From the NCBI RefSeq assembly GCF_001039355.2, contig NW_019775499.1, positions 175,481 to 239,480 on the forward strand: a stretch of DNA of 64,000 nucleotides, read 5' to 3'. Positions 14,060-20,773 of this stretch are shown here, in pieces (position 1 is the stretch's first letter; every line of letters begins with the position of its first letter). A model generated the notes under the pieces. The model saw only the letters and a list, made by a program, of their open reading frames with translations, was not told the origin of the DNA and searched no databases. The stretch is from Lingula anatina (Eukaryota; Brachiopoda; Lingulata; Lingulida; Lingulidae). The position numbers and the translations under genes were made by a program.

Positions 14060-14789
14060 CAGATGCATTGAACTTCAGAAAACTTTTGAAAAGTAACACT
14101 GTTGTGAAAAGGTAGTAAAATTCTACCGGAAACAACTGGATTCACCTCACCCCACCCCCATCAAACATCAAAAACATGCAAGTGTTTTTTTATCCATTTT
14201 GAAGAAAAGTTCCACGGAAAATGCGACCATTGTCAATCTGTGCATTTAAGAAAATTCAAGAACCCTTTTGATATGGGTTGCAGCGGTTAGTGTGGCGGCC
14301 CTTTGGAGTTCAGATGGGAGCTTATCAAAATACACCAAATATGGGGATAGTAAAATGGGTTTTGCTCTTGGAAGAAAAAGCACCGAGAGAACGCTTCATT
14401 TTTATGAATTAATTCTGTACACACACGCGCGCACACACGCATGAGCACGCACGCACGCACACACAAACACAGACACACACACACACTTGTGAACAAATAC
14501 ATTTGAAAAGAATAAAGCACTTATTTCTTTCCACAAACACAAAAATATAAATAAACCGCATACTGCTGACCAAATATGAGAAATTTATTATGTGCATTTT
14601 ACTCGAAACAATGAACTTTAGTTGATATTATTGCCACTAATACTGTTCATCAGTAACAGCCTGTTGGGAAGACAAAAAAAAAAGAAAAAAAGAAAAATGA
14701 TAAACACACGACTTACACATTTGCTGGCTGGCCGATCCGTGGGCATAGCTCATAAACAGCAGCAGCTTGAGGACCCCCGTCCACTGCAT
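266..14789 (-). CDS. Secreted discoidin / beta-helix / SRCR protein (bark beetle-like), 3' end outside window
   Basis: Gene-level entry. The coding exons, in transcript order, are 14789-14717, 10352-10224, 9828-9548, 9274-9149, 8294-8156, 7542-7426, 7126-5756, 5428-5330, 4609-4224, 3959-3047, 2871-2773, 970-787 and 420-266, about 1357 codons to the last exon seen. All junctions keep frame, and all introns are GT-AG except one GC-AG. Order of parts: signal peptide (1-24), F5/8 type C domain (about 26-185, bounded by a Cys at each end), parallel beta-helix arrays rich in short N/T/F repeats and N-glycosylation sequons (about 250-1240), and an SRCR domain with six Cys (about 1245-1350). Each array ends with an N-Y/W-W-G motif, then an LTI-x-PG cap. 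Proteins with secreted beta-helix plus SRCR domains include the arthropod septate-junction protein bark beetle. That family assignment is inferred from domain content. A role in cell adhesion or junctions is likely but not shown. No stop codon is visible for the long form, so it continues beyond position 1. Confidence 0.8.
787..970 (-). CDS. Coding exon 12: N-terminal half of SRCR domain
   Basis: 184 bp, phase 1 to 2. It encodes NGSGPHEGRLEVFFNNTWQL, then VCGTYGWDMRAAQVACRQLG and YGEAL. This is the classic SRCR opening (G-x-EGR-x-EV, W-x-x-VC, A-x-VAC-x-QLGYG). The acceptor has a modest pyrimidine tract. The donor is TCTAG|GTGGGT. Confidence 0.85.
1094..2739 (+). mobile_element. Decayed Tc1/mariner-type DNA transposon inside an intron
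   Basis: Two perfect 28-bp terminal inverted repeats, starting CAGACTTGACATTTAA at 1094-1121 and reading its complement at 2712-2739, are each flanked by TA (1092-1093 and 2740-2741). TA is the Tc1/mariner target site. The 1646-bp length is normal for the superfamily. Inside is a broken transposase frame on the plus strand, oriented opposite to the host gene. The element makes up about 91% of the 1802-bp intron 971-2772. Confidence 0.85.
1880..2418 (+). pseudogene. Tc1-like transposase remnant
   Basis: One frame from 1880 to 2344 shows degraded C-terminal Tc1 transposase features. These are a segment resembling the MVIHGNL region (MMVIHENLNQ), a decayed SP-x-LNxI-x-x-MW motif (SPYLNHIDNMW) and the AWN-x-IP segment (LTNAWNVIPD). 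After a frameshift comes NLTQGMPCHLRALVANRRG. At least five in-frame stops interrupt it. The positions expected to hold the first two catalytic acidic residues no longer do. It cannot make an active enzyme. Confidence 0.75.
2773..2871 (-). CDS. Coding exon 11: third W-x-G-I exon (99 bp)
   Basis: 99 bp, phase 1 to 1. It encodes ELMSTGAPDNPVKMTGLGGG, then SWKGITFEQYLP. It has the same size and phase as the second W-x-G-I exon, but here it leads into an SRCR domain instead of another helix array. The donor GTAATT lies 33 bp from the end of the Tc1 relic in the next intron. Confidence 0.75.
3047..3959 (-). CDS. Coding exon 10: second beta-helix array, remainder
   Basis: 913 bp, phase 0 to 1. It starts EYRFVGNHF and contains repeated N-x-F strands (IRGNYF-like, VKENTFVNN, ITGNFFDN). 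It then has the NNWWG motif and FQPYL, and ends LTIEPGASILF and GMDVK-G. The cap and motifs match those of the first array. The donor is AAAAG|GTAAGTG. Confidence 0.85.
4224..4609 (-). CDS. Coding exon 9: second beta-helix array, first part
   Basis: 386 bp, phase 1 to 0. It starts MSTLNYMNISRGSTCVEVLG. It aligns by pattern with the opening of the first array (EVIDLSHTLIQGAEIG), so the second module repeats the first. Beta-helix strands follow, such as FENSTFFGN. The acceptor is ttattcacag and the donor is GATCTG|GTGAGT. Confidence 0.8.
4746..5021 (-). CDS. Optional exon: Thr-rich tail with in-frame stop (alternative C terminus or poison exon)
   Basis: A strong acceptor (ttcttctctag) starts this exon in phase 1, continuous with exon 8. 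It encodes a Thr-rich stretch (PEPITTTTPTKTTST...), two Cys, the basic run RRKR (a furin-type motif) and a short hydrophobic end, then TGA at 4812-4810. The coding part is 212 bp. A consensus donor (ATAAG|GTGAGTC) lies at 4746, 64 bp past the stop. The 276-bp exon is therefore phase-neutral in length but truncates the protein. If it is the last coding exon, the short product is about 848 residues. A weak donor at 4848 would instead make an in-frame 174-bp cassette. The sequence cannot decide between these. Confidence 0.5.
5330..5428 (-). CDS. Coding exon 8: second W-x-G-I exon (99 bp)
   Basis: 99 bp, phase 1 to 1. It encodes VLNINGIASDMVKLTPV and then SPWGGIVFTELT. It matches exon 2773-2871 in length, phase and position after a beta-helix array. 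Its phase-1 donor (ACAG|GTAAGTG) fits both the next long-form exon (4609-4224) and the optional exon starting at 5021. Confidence 0.8.
5756..7126 (-). CDS. Coding exon 7: first large beta-helix array
   Basis: 1371 bp, phase 1 to 1, about 457 residues. It opens CEVIDLSHTLIQGAEIGLN and continues as repeated short strands (for example VTNSSF, FTSNRFLNN, IRDNVFLQN), typical of right-handed parallel beta-helices. Near the end are RYNYWG and LSPYLT, then LTIDPGVSLKF and the closing D-G. There are many N-x-S/T sequons. It ends at an unusual GC donor (GATG|GCAAGT). Reading through would hit a stop immediately, and using GC restores the D-G-V-L pattern with the next exon. Confidence 0.85.
7426..7542 (-). 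CDS. Coding exon 6: first W-x-G-I exon
   Basis: 117 bp, phase 1 to 1. It contains RRGNFWTGIKIQ, equivalent to the W-x-G-I segment in the 99-bp exons at 5330-5428 and 2773-2871. It carries one Cys near its start. The acceptor is ttatccag and the donor is GCAAA|GTATGT. Confidence 0.75.
7606..7845. repeat. Cluster of palindromic TCGAAATTTCGA motifs
   Basis: Two perfect 12-base palindromes (7656-7667 and 7831-7842) and several one-sided versions (ATTTCGAC, ACTTCGAG, ATTTCGAG) recur over 240 bases in the intron between 7542 and 8156. CpG-bearing words like these are otherwise rare in this AT-rich DNA. Confidence 0.7.
8156..8294 (-). CDS. Coding exon 5: linker and first LTI-x-G cap of the beta-helix region
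   Basis: 139 bp, phase 0 to 1. After a Ser/Pro linker it reads PITVTANGQLTIQAGVDVIL and ends FFVQ-G. The LTI-x-x-G turn is the same motif that closes the two later beta-helix arrays, so this exon primes the first array. The donor is GCAAG|GTAAGC. Confidence 0.8.
9149..9274 (-). CDS. Coding exon 4: end of F5/8 type C domain
   Basis: 126 bp, phase 0 to 0. It begins ARYIVVSATSWQNAPALRME and ends the domain with ELYGC, the conserved terminal Cys that pairs with the first Cys of the domain. The donor is GTT|GTAAGAA. Confidence 0.85.
9548..9828 (-). CDS. Coding exon 3: core of F5/8 type C domain
   Basis: 281 bp, phase 1 to 0. It encodes a Trp-containing loop (YRGAWVPRW), then YLMIDML, then an Ile/Thr-Gly-Ile-A-V-Q-N strand and a D-x-x-W-R-x-Y segment, as in discoidin domains. 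It ends at LDRPFS with donor TCG|GTGAGAA. Reading on past this donor gives a short open tail that lacks the domain's next strand, so the splice is preferred. Confidence 0.85.
10224..10352 (-). CDS. Coding exon 2: start of F5/8 type C (discoidin) domain
   Basis: 129 bp, phase 1 to 1. It encodes CPGGGSALGMEDGRITDQQL and the following SAS. C-x-x-x-L-G-M-x-x-G-x-I-x-D-x-Q-hydrophobic-x-A-S is the hallmark opening of discoidin domains. The acceptor is at 10353-10354 and the donor is TCAG|GTAGGTG. Confidence 0.85.
10460..10528. repeat. Three tandem copies of a 23-bp unit
   Basis: Units start at 10460, 10483 and 10506, each beginning AACATCCA and ending TAAAG. Copies differ by one to three bases. 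The array lies in an intron. Confidence 0.9.
10940..11110. repeat. Dispersed repeat copy A
   Basis: It includes a 9/8-base hairpin (GGTGATAGG, then CCTATCAC) at 11043-11067, followed by CAGCCCTCATTTCC and a GA..AGACTG segment. A related, diverged copy lies at about 18530-18615. The family is not identified. It resembles the 3' tail of a retroelement, but that is a guess. Confidence 0.5.
11632..11663. repeat. (CA)n microsatellite
   Basis: An uninterrupted CA run of about 16 units. Confidence 0.95.
14015..14058. repeat. (ATT)n microsatellite
   Basis: About 15 uninterrupted ATT units within the first coding intron of the minus-strand gene. Confidence 0.95.
14717..14789 (-). CDS. Coding exon 1: start codon and signal peptide
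   Basis: The ATG is at 14789-14787. The first 24 residues are MQWTGVLKLLLFMSYAHGSA followed by SQQM. This is a short basic start, a Leu-rich core and a small-residue cleavage region, which fits a signal peptide. The exon ends in phase 1 at a strong donor (T|GTAAGT). That base joins the next exon to give Ser-Cys, the first Cys of the discoidin domain. This frame match across a 4.4 kb intron is the main reason for choosing this start. Confidence 0.75.
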
Positions 14790-14848
14790 AACTGGACGTG
14801 AATTGCGTCTCAGATGTGAATATTTCTTTTAGGGATCCTTTCATAAAA
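14790..14848 (-). other. Probable 5' untranslated part of the signal-peptide exon
   Basis: On the minus strand a good acceptor (tacattttcag) ends at 14849, so the exon carrying the start codon probably begins at 14848. This leader holds an upstream ATG (14844-14842) in another frame that overlaps the true start. Upstream leader exons would then be needed, and candidates are listed at 16520-16547 and from 16725. Confidence 0.4.
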
Positions 14849-15291
14849 CTGAAAATGTAGATATGTCAAATAGAGATTTCACGGGAAAATCATGCAAAAA
14901 ATTAATAAAATTCCCCACGCCGATCGCTGAAGGTATAGATTGGTAGTGGACAAGAATGCATACAGAACATGCTTAAAACAATCTACGATGAGACAAGGAT
15001 TATAATAAACTAAATAAATCTTAAAAGACATATAGTGGGTCACGCTACCGGACAAGCAAATGAATTGCATGCTTTAAAGGTACAGTGGGCTGACATGGAG
15101 CAAGGTACGCGTAACGTGTTTTAATCGAAAACATGTACATGCAGCTAGTAGCTACTGATGATGACTTTGTTGGGTGTGCGTTAAAGACGTTGTTCACGGC
15201 ACGACATCCGACAGGGTGTTACATAATTATGTAGAAGCCATGCAACTTGTCATGCTGCTTTATACGTGAAGTGCAACCACTTTGACATCTC

Positions 15292-15294
<3 letters not shown>

Positions 15295-15330
<36 letters not shown>

Positions 15331-15358
15331 AAACATGTTTATGTGTGTGTGTGTGTGT
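15295..15358. repeat. (GA)n and (GT)n microsatellites
   Basis: A GA run (15295-15326) is followed after 14 bases by a GT run (15341-15358). Confidence 0.95.
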
Positions 15359-15934
15359 CCATTTGTTATGGAACCGTAGTATGAACAAAACGCCCAATAG
15401 CTGGGTATGAAAATGTATCACGACCTGAAGAATTCCATGTGTCGCCTTAAATGCGTACTGCAGTCAGCCTATCTAATCAGGCTCCGAAATCATGACAAAC
15501 TTTTTGCTTACACTTGAAATGTAGATGAAATTGATAGTGAGTTGGGCGTCTTACATTTTCCCCCGCCCTTGGTGCCTACCGGTACATTCCATTATAACGT
15601 ATACCGACAACGGGTCAGTATACAAAAGTATCCATTTGCATTTTATCCAATTAGATACCGGTAGATGTTAAGTATAATCACCATTATTAAAAGTCAGACA
15701 GAACAGGGGCTCTTTATAGTCACTACTTGACAGACGATCTCTGTCATCCCCCAGGCATTTGGCCACGTGTCTCTGTGAAGACTGGGTTGTGGGGGCGATG
15801 CATATTCCCTGGGACATTTTTCGGGCCCATTTATATGTTTATTGTTGACGGAAGGAGTTAATAAAAATAACTGAAAAATCCAATCTATGAATGATACATC
15901 CATGTATGTTCGGTTTAACCGCCTTGTGTATTCT

Positions 15935-15936
<2 letters not shown>

Positions 15937-15968
<32 letters not shown>
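15937..15968. repeat. 32-base poly-T tract
   Basis: A homopolymer that could be the A-tail of a retroposed sequence on the minus strand. No source element is recognisable beside it. Confidence 0.8.
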
Positions 15969-15971
<3 letters not shown>

Positions 15972-16519
15972 TGTTTAAAAATTAAGCCCCCTTCCCGTTG
16001 GTATGGATACCGTACTGTATGTCTCACGTACCGGTGGATGTCTTCCACGTTTTTTTTTTCGAATAATTTACCTTGCTATTTATATCGTCTCTTTGTCATA
16101 CGGTTTACTCTCTTTGTCATACGGGTTTACCTGTGCCTGTCGGCAAGCAAGGGGTGATGCACAAAATAACTCAACGTGAAATGAAAACGGGATCATTTAA
16201 AGTAAAGCGATCTGGTTGCTATCTTGTTGCATAGGGTTACAAATACCTCGTTAGAATTATATGTTACCAGTAATATACCTCATAGCTGAAACAATTGCTG
16301 GACTGCAATTGTTGCAGGATAGACCACAGGACAATATAAAATATCAGACTTGCAGTTAAAGCACCACATATTACAACTAGAATTGGGTTAATCCTTTATT
16401 CTGTAAAAAGGGATCGTCACAACTAACACTCCCATAAGGTGAATGACGATGTGCTTTCTTTCTAGATTTAATCAACGTTTGAGTGACTGACCCTTGCCAG
16501 TTGATATGGATGTACTTAC

Positions 16520-16547
16520 CTCCTGTGGGGACTGGGTACTAGTACAA
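16520..16547 (-). other. Candidate 28-bp non-coding leader exon of the discoidin/beta-helix gene
   Basis: On the minus strand these 28 bases lie between a strong acceptor (pyrimidine-rich, ending ttttaag) and a strong donor (GGAG|GTAAGTAC). They contain stop codons and no ATG, as expected of a leader microexon. There is no protein evidence. The call rests only on splice-site quality and on its position upstream of the signal-peptide exon. Confidence 0.3.
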
Positions 16548-16724
16548 CTTAAAAGAAAGTGTTAAGTTAAAAGGCGTAAACAGAAAGTGATAAGTTAAAA
16601 GACTAGAAACCGATAAAAATTAAAAATCAACTCACTTAATTGACGCCTGTGCTCCTTAAGTGATGGCTTATCTAATGCCCGGCAGATCCCTTTTTATTAC
16701 TTTTAATACAAATAAATAACTTAC

Positions 16725-16880
16725 CTTGGAAAGGCCTTCTCTTTGCAAAAGTCTTTCAACTTGTGAGTCTTTCCTAAGGGAAAGGTGTTTATAATGTAAC
16801 GTTAGATCCGTGACCGCGTCCTTCTGCTGGTATTTTAACAACAAACGCGACACACCTTTTTTATTTTCCAGGCCAGCCAA
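16725..16880 (-). other. Candidate first (leader) exon of the discoidin/beta-helix gene
   Basis: On the minus strand a consensus donor (CCAAG|GTAAGTT) ends at 16725. The stretch upstream of it contains a short open frame with no recognisable product. It could be the first exon, spliced to the 28-bp candidate at 16520-16547 and then to 14848. The 5' end is not determined; 16880 is only the limit of the open stretch. Confidence 0.25.
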
Positions 16881-18529
16881 TTAGCTACGAGCATACGCCT
16901 ATTGAAATACGCTTCACGAATGACCTTTTTCTTTACACCATTGAATACGACCTTGCAGTGCTTCCATGGATTTAGTAATCATGTACCTTTACACGGCCGT
17001 GTAAATAATTTTAAAATACTATTTAGCTGTCACATTATTATAAGCTGGCTTTAAAAAAGTCACTCTCCAGTGACCATCCGAATTCATCCCGTTCTGTGCT
17101 GTATTGGGACTATGGCGTGTTAAAGCCACTAAATAAAGACCCATGTTCATCGCTCCAGTATATGTGACTTGGACATGACTTTGAGGCGAGTCTTAATGAC
17201 AATTAGCAGGACACCGGGTGATTTGATTAGATTCGATATCAAAAAGACCGGTTCTAATATTTTCAATTTTATGCCTTAGGGACAAACTGAGATTTATTCC
17301 ATGGTATTGATTTCCTCGTTCCTCGTTTGAGACAAATAACTGCTTTATACAGTAAAATTATATTCACAGTGGAACGGCAGATGTGATTTTCAGTACAATT
17401 TTTCTTTTACATTCTGCAATAATTTTGTGCAATATTTCTTTTTTTTTCAAATGTCAGGCAAAGTGATCATGAGACATACTTTACATAAATACACCATGGG
17501 ACGAATTGTGATTGCAATTTCGAGGAAAGACTTAAAATGTACCGAATAACCCATATTTTTATGAAGAATTAATATTCCCAAACCCTTTGTCTGCGTAAAC
17601 AGCCAATAATAAGTACAGTGCTCGGGTTCTTTGAGTCGCAACTGGTTGACCTGAGACACATAATGCAGTAGGTGCGACTCCCCAATGGTCTGGTCAAGGA
17701 AAAAACTGAGGAGCTCAACAATATACGCAGTTTTTTTTTTCATTCAGGTGACGAACACGTGCTGCTGAGCTTGTCTCAACTAATGGAATATACGTTGCCA
17801 AGCCACCGACTTGCATAATGGACTTGAGTATACGTAATATCATAAGAAAGGTAATAATGACTTTAAATGTGTCACCGTTTTTGAGATGAGATTAACGGTC
17901 TTCATCAGGGGTTATGAAAATACAGCGCTAGTGCCTTATTGCCTTTTTCATCACTCAAGTATGTTTAAACTAGGTCACATTGTGAATAAATCTTCCATTA
18001 AATTGATATCCATATTTCCTTTTTTAAAATTTCACCGGAGAAACTCGCGTTGGAGCATATCAATGGAGCTTATTTTGATCAACGTGATGCATTATTAAAT
18101 TTGCACGTGTTGCTTATTTATCAATTATATGTTATAAACCCTGATACTGGTATATACCTTTCAACGAATAGACTAAAACTGTAGCCCGTTCTGGGGAAAG
18201 ACAAAACGACTAACTGACTTGTACACAGTACATGTAAACTTAAAGTTACATACGAAGTCAAACTTTGCAATCCGACTAAATGCCTCCGTTTAGTTTCAAC
18301 TAGCATGATTTAAGGGAATATCATAGGGTATCGTCCAAAGTTCCCGAAAACTGATATTTGAACAGACATTTTATGCTTTCTTTCTGTGCTATAAATAACA
18401 CTTGGTCAAATCCCATTCAAATATTTGTTAATGCGACCGCAGTAATAATGCGTCATACATTACTACATCACTAAGCGGACTTGTACAAACTGGAGGAACT
18501 GTTAAAATGTCAAGTTTACGACCAGAAAT

Positions 18530-18615
18530 TTGAAGAAGGTGAGAGGTTATAATACCTATCACAGTCCTCATTTCCTCTGATGAAGTCTGGCTGTTGGCGG
18601 ACGACGAATTAGATT
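18530..18615. repeat. Dispersed repeat copy B
   Basis: It shares ACCTATCACAG, CCTCATTTCC and the following GATGAAGTCTG and GCGGACGACGAA segments with copy A near 11043-11110. By eye the two are roughly 70% similar. The shared core runs in the same orientation. Confidence 0.5.
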
Positions 18616-18784
18616 GTAAATATCAGTGAATTTCTTATAGCTATTGATTAAACAAATTCTATTGAAGAATGTGCAGTTTTAACGCTATTATTTCACTGAC
18701 CGGTGAATTATTTGGTTTATTCTTTTGTATGTAGACTTTATTTGAGTCGTATAAGAAACTAGTACAAGTGGTTTGTACAGTATG

Positions 18785-19064
18785 CGTTACACGGAATATA
18801 CGCTCGTTACCTCCGCCAAGGATGTTATGTTTTCACCCCTGTTTGTCTGTTTGTTTGTTTGCTTGTTTGTTTGTTTGTCATCAACATAACTAAAAAAGTT
18901 AGGACCGATTTTGATGAAATTATCAGGAACTGTCAGAAGTGTGCCAAAGAAGAGATTATTACTTTTTGGTGGTGATCCGGATCAATAATCAATCAATAAT
19001 CAATAATAATCAAAAATCGCTGCTTTGGCGGAGGTCCGCGCTCTCGGAATGCTTTTCTAGTTTC
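18785..19064. mobile_element. Small non-autonomous element with inverted termini
   Basis: ACCTCCGCCAAGG at 18809-18821 is matched by its near-complement CTTTGGCGGAGGT at 19023-19035. Imperfect complementarity extends outward. The interior carries a GTTT-rich run and a stretch around GGACCGATTTTGATGAAATT. I have the impression of seeing very similar sequence in many animal genomes, but cannot check that here. It has no coding capacity. Confidence 0.6.
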
Positions 19065-20698
19065 ATATGTAAATTAAAGACCAATTAACTGGTCTATTTA
19101 TGGACATCTGTATGTGCCCAGTGTGTCCCAGTTAATTGTAACGTCTTAATTCATTTAACCTTAATCTATAACGATACAAACCTGCAACGTGATTTATATA
19201 TTAGCCGAGGATCGATAAAACGAATAAATTGTTTTCATCTCTCGATGTCGACATATGCTGGGGTCGAAATTAGTTTCGTTATTTGTATAGAAGCAGTTAC
19301 ATTTAATAAGGAGCAAAATGAAAGCCATTAGGATAACAGCTTTGTTACAGAATGCTGTAACCAATACAATAATAAGTGAATGATTCAGTGCAGTACATTG
19401 TTATACAGATCAGACCTACTTAAAGACGAGATGGCCAAATTAACAGCTGGTACATGTAATGTCGTGTAAAAACGCTGTTTTGATCGCGTTATCTATGTTT
19501 TTCTTAATAGAGTTTCAAATTCATTCAAATATACACAGTTGTTCAATAGGCTGAATATCTTAAGATATTTTTTCTTGTTTGTAAGTCTTCAGGAATCAAC
19601 TTACTTATTTATTGATGATAATGTTTATTGTCACCCTGTCCAAACTATAGGAATAAGAAGGAATGTCAGAAACGCTTGAGCTTCACACAAAAAACTACAT
19701 AATTGCATCTCACTGCTCAATTTTATTTTTGCCTGCCATTGAACCCCTACTGGTCATTAGCCGTTATATAAACTTTTAAATAGTTCTGAACATAACATCC
19801 ACAGCAGTTGTCAACCCGTCATATTCCTCAAATCTTCGACCCTGAATACACTACTTTACTTGGCGCAATATGCAAGGCTCAAAACTTTTTGACATCCCCT
19901 CATACGTTCGTATTTTATGGCCAGGATATTAGCAAGGATATAAAGACCTGTGGTCGCCTCGTTCCGACTTTATTGGTTAAACTATGTGTAAATAGAAGTG
20001 AACAAAAACATTACATGTATTTTAACCATGTCAAGTTTCACTGATAACGAAATTAGAAGTGAGACGGTCGCCTAAGAGGACACAGGCGTCAAGAAGATAA
20101 AAACTGCCAGACGCCTTGAAATCGACCAGAAAACCTTTATTAAAATTCTCCTGAGAGGGGTTATTAATGACAGTGTCACGCTGATGATTATGGGGATCGG
20201 TCCTGCCTCACTTGTGCTAAAAGGCTAGAAGTGACGAGGTTGTCCTCAAGTCTGCCGAATTCCTATTTCCAGAACTTCATGCCCAACGGTTCTTTCGGAT
20301 TTCTCGCTAAATGTAATATCATAAACTGCTGGAATATTATTCTAGAGCAAGATTAATAATTATGAAACCTAAGCTGATATATATGATCTCCTCGCTTTCA
20401 GGCTTTAGTGGGCGTGACAGCAACCTTTATGGTGGCTCATTGAAACCATGTGGTTTTTGCGGATTTATTTAGACATGTTCCCCTTGCCGGGAACAGAGAT
20501 CAGCACCAAATATAAAACCAACCACGTCAGCACTATGACACTCTACAAAATGGGTATTGTCCGCTAATGGGCATTGGTTGGCATGATTACACAGAAAACT
20601 AAATGTATCACTTTCCGTCAGCAGAGTTTTAGAAAAAGAAGAATTCGCGACTATATCTTCAACTCGTTTCATTTCATTTTTCTATTTGCTCCAAATGG

Positions 20699-20702
<4 letters not shown>

Positions 20703-20771
<69 letters not shown>
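20703..20771. repeat. Compound (TA)n(GA)n microsatellite
   Basis: TA units at 20703-20741 run directly into GA units to 20771. Confidence 0.95.

Positions 20772-20773
<2 letters not shown>

Larger units (their letters stand above)
10353..14716 (-). other. Intron 1 of the coding region, repeat-bearing
   Basis: This 4.4 kb intron separates the signal peptide from the discoidin domain. It holds three tandem 23-bp units (10460-10528), a dispersed repeat with a short hairpin (about 10940-11110), a CT run near 10556-10580, a CA run (11632-11663), AAAT repeats (12324-12353) and ATT repeats (14015-14058). A mixed CA/CG run spans 14418-14486. No exon is recognised inside it. Confidence 0.6.

Noticed and set aside
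14287-14597. Open frames through the CA/CG-rich run
   Set aside because: Cys/Val/Ala repeats come from the microsatellite. No start context or family pattern is seen.
15891-16157. Open frame across the poly-T tract
   Set aside because: A run of phenylalanines read from a 32-base homopolymer; an artefact of low complexity.
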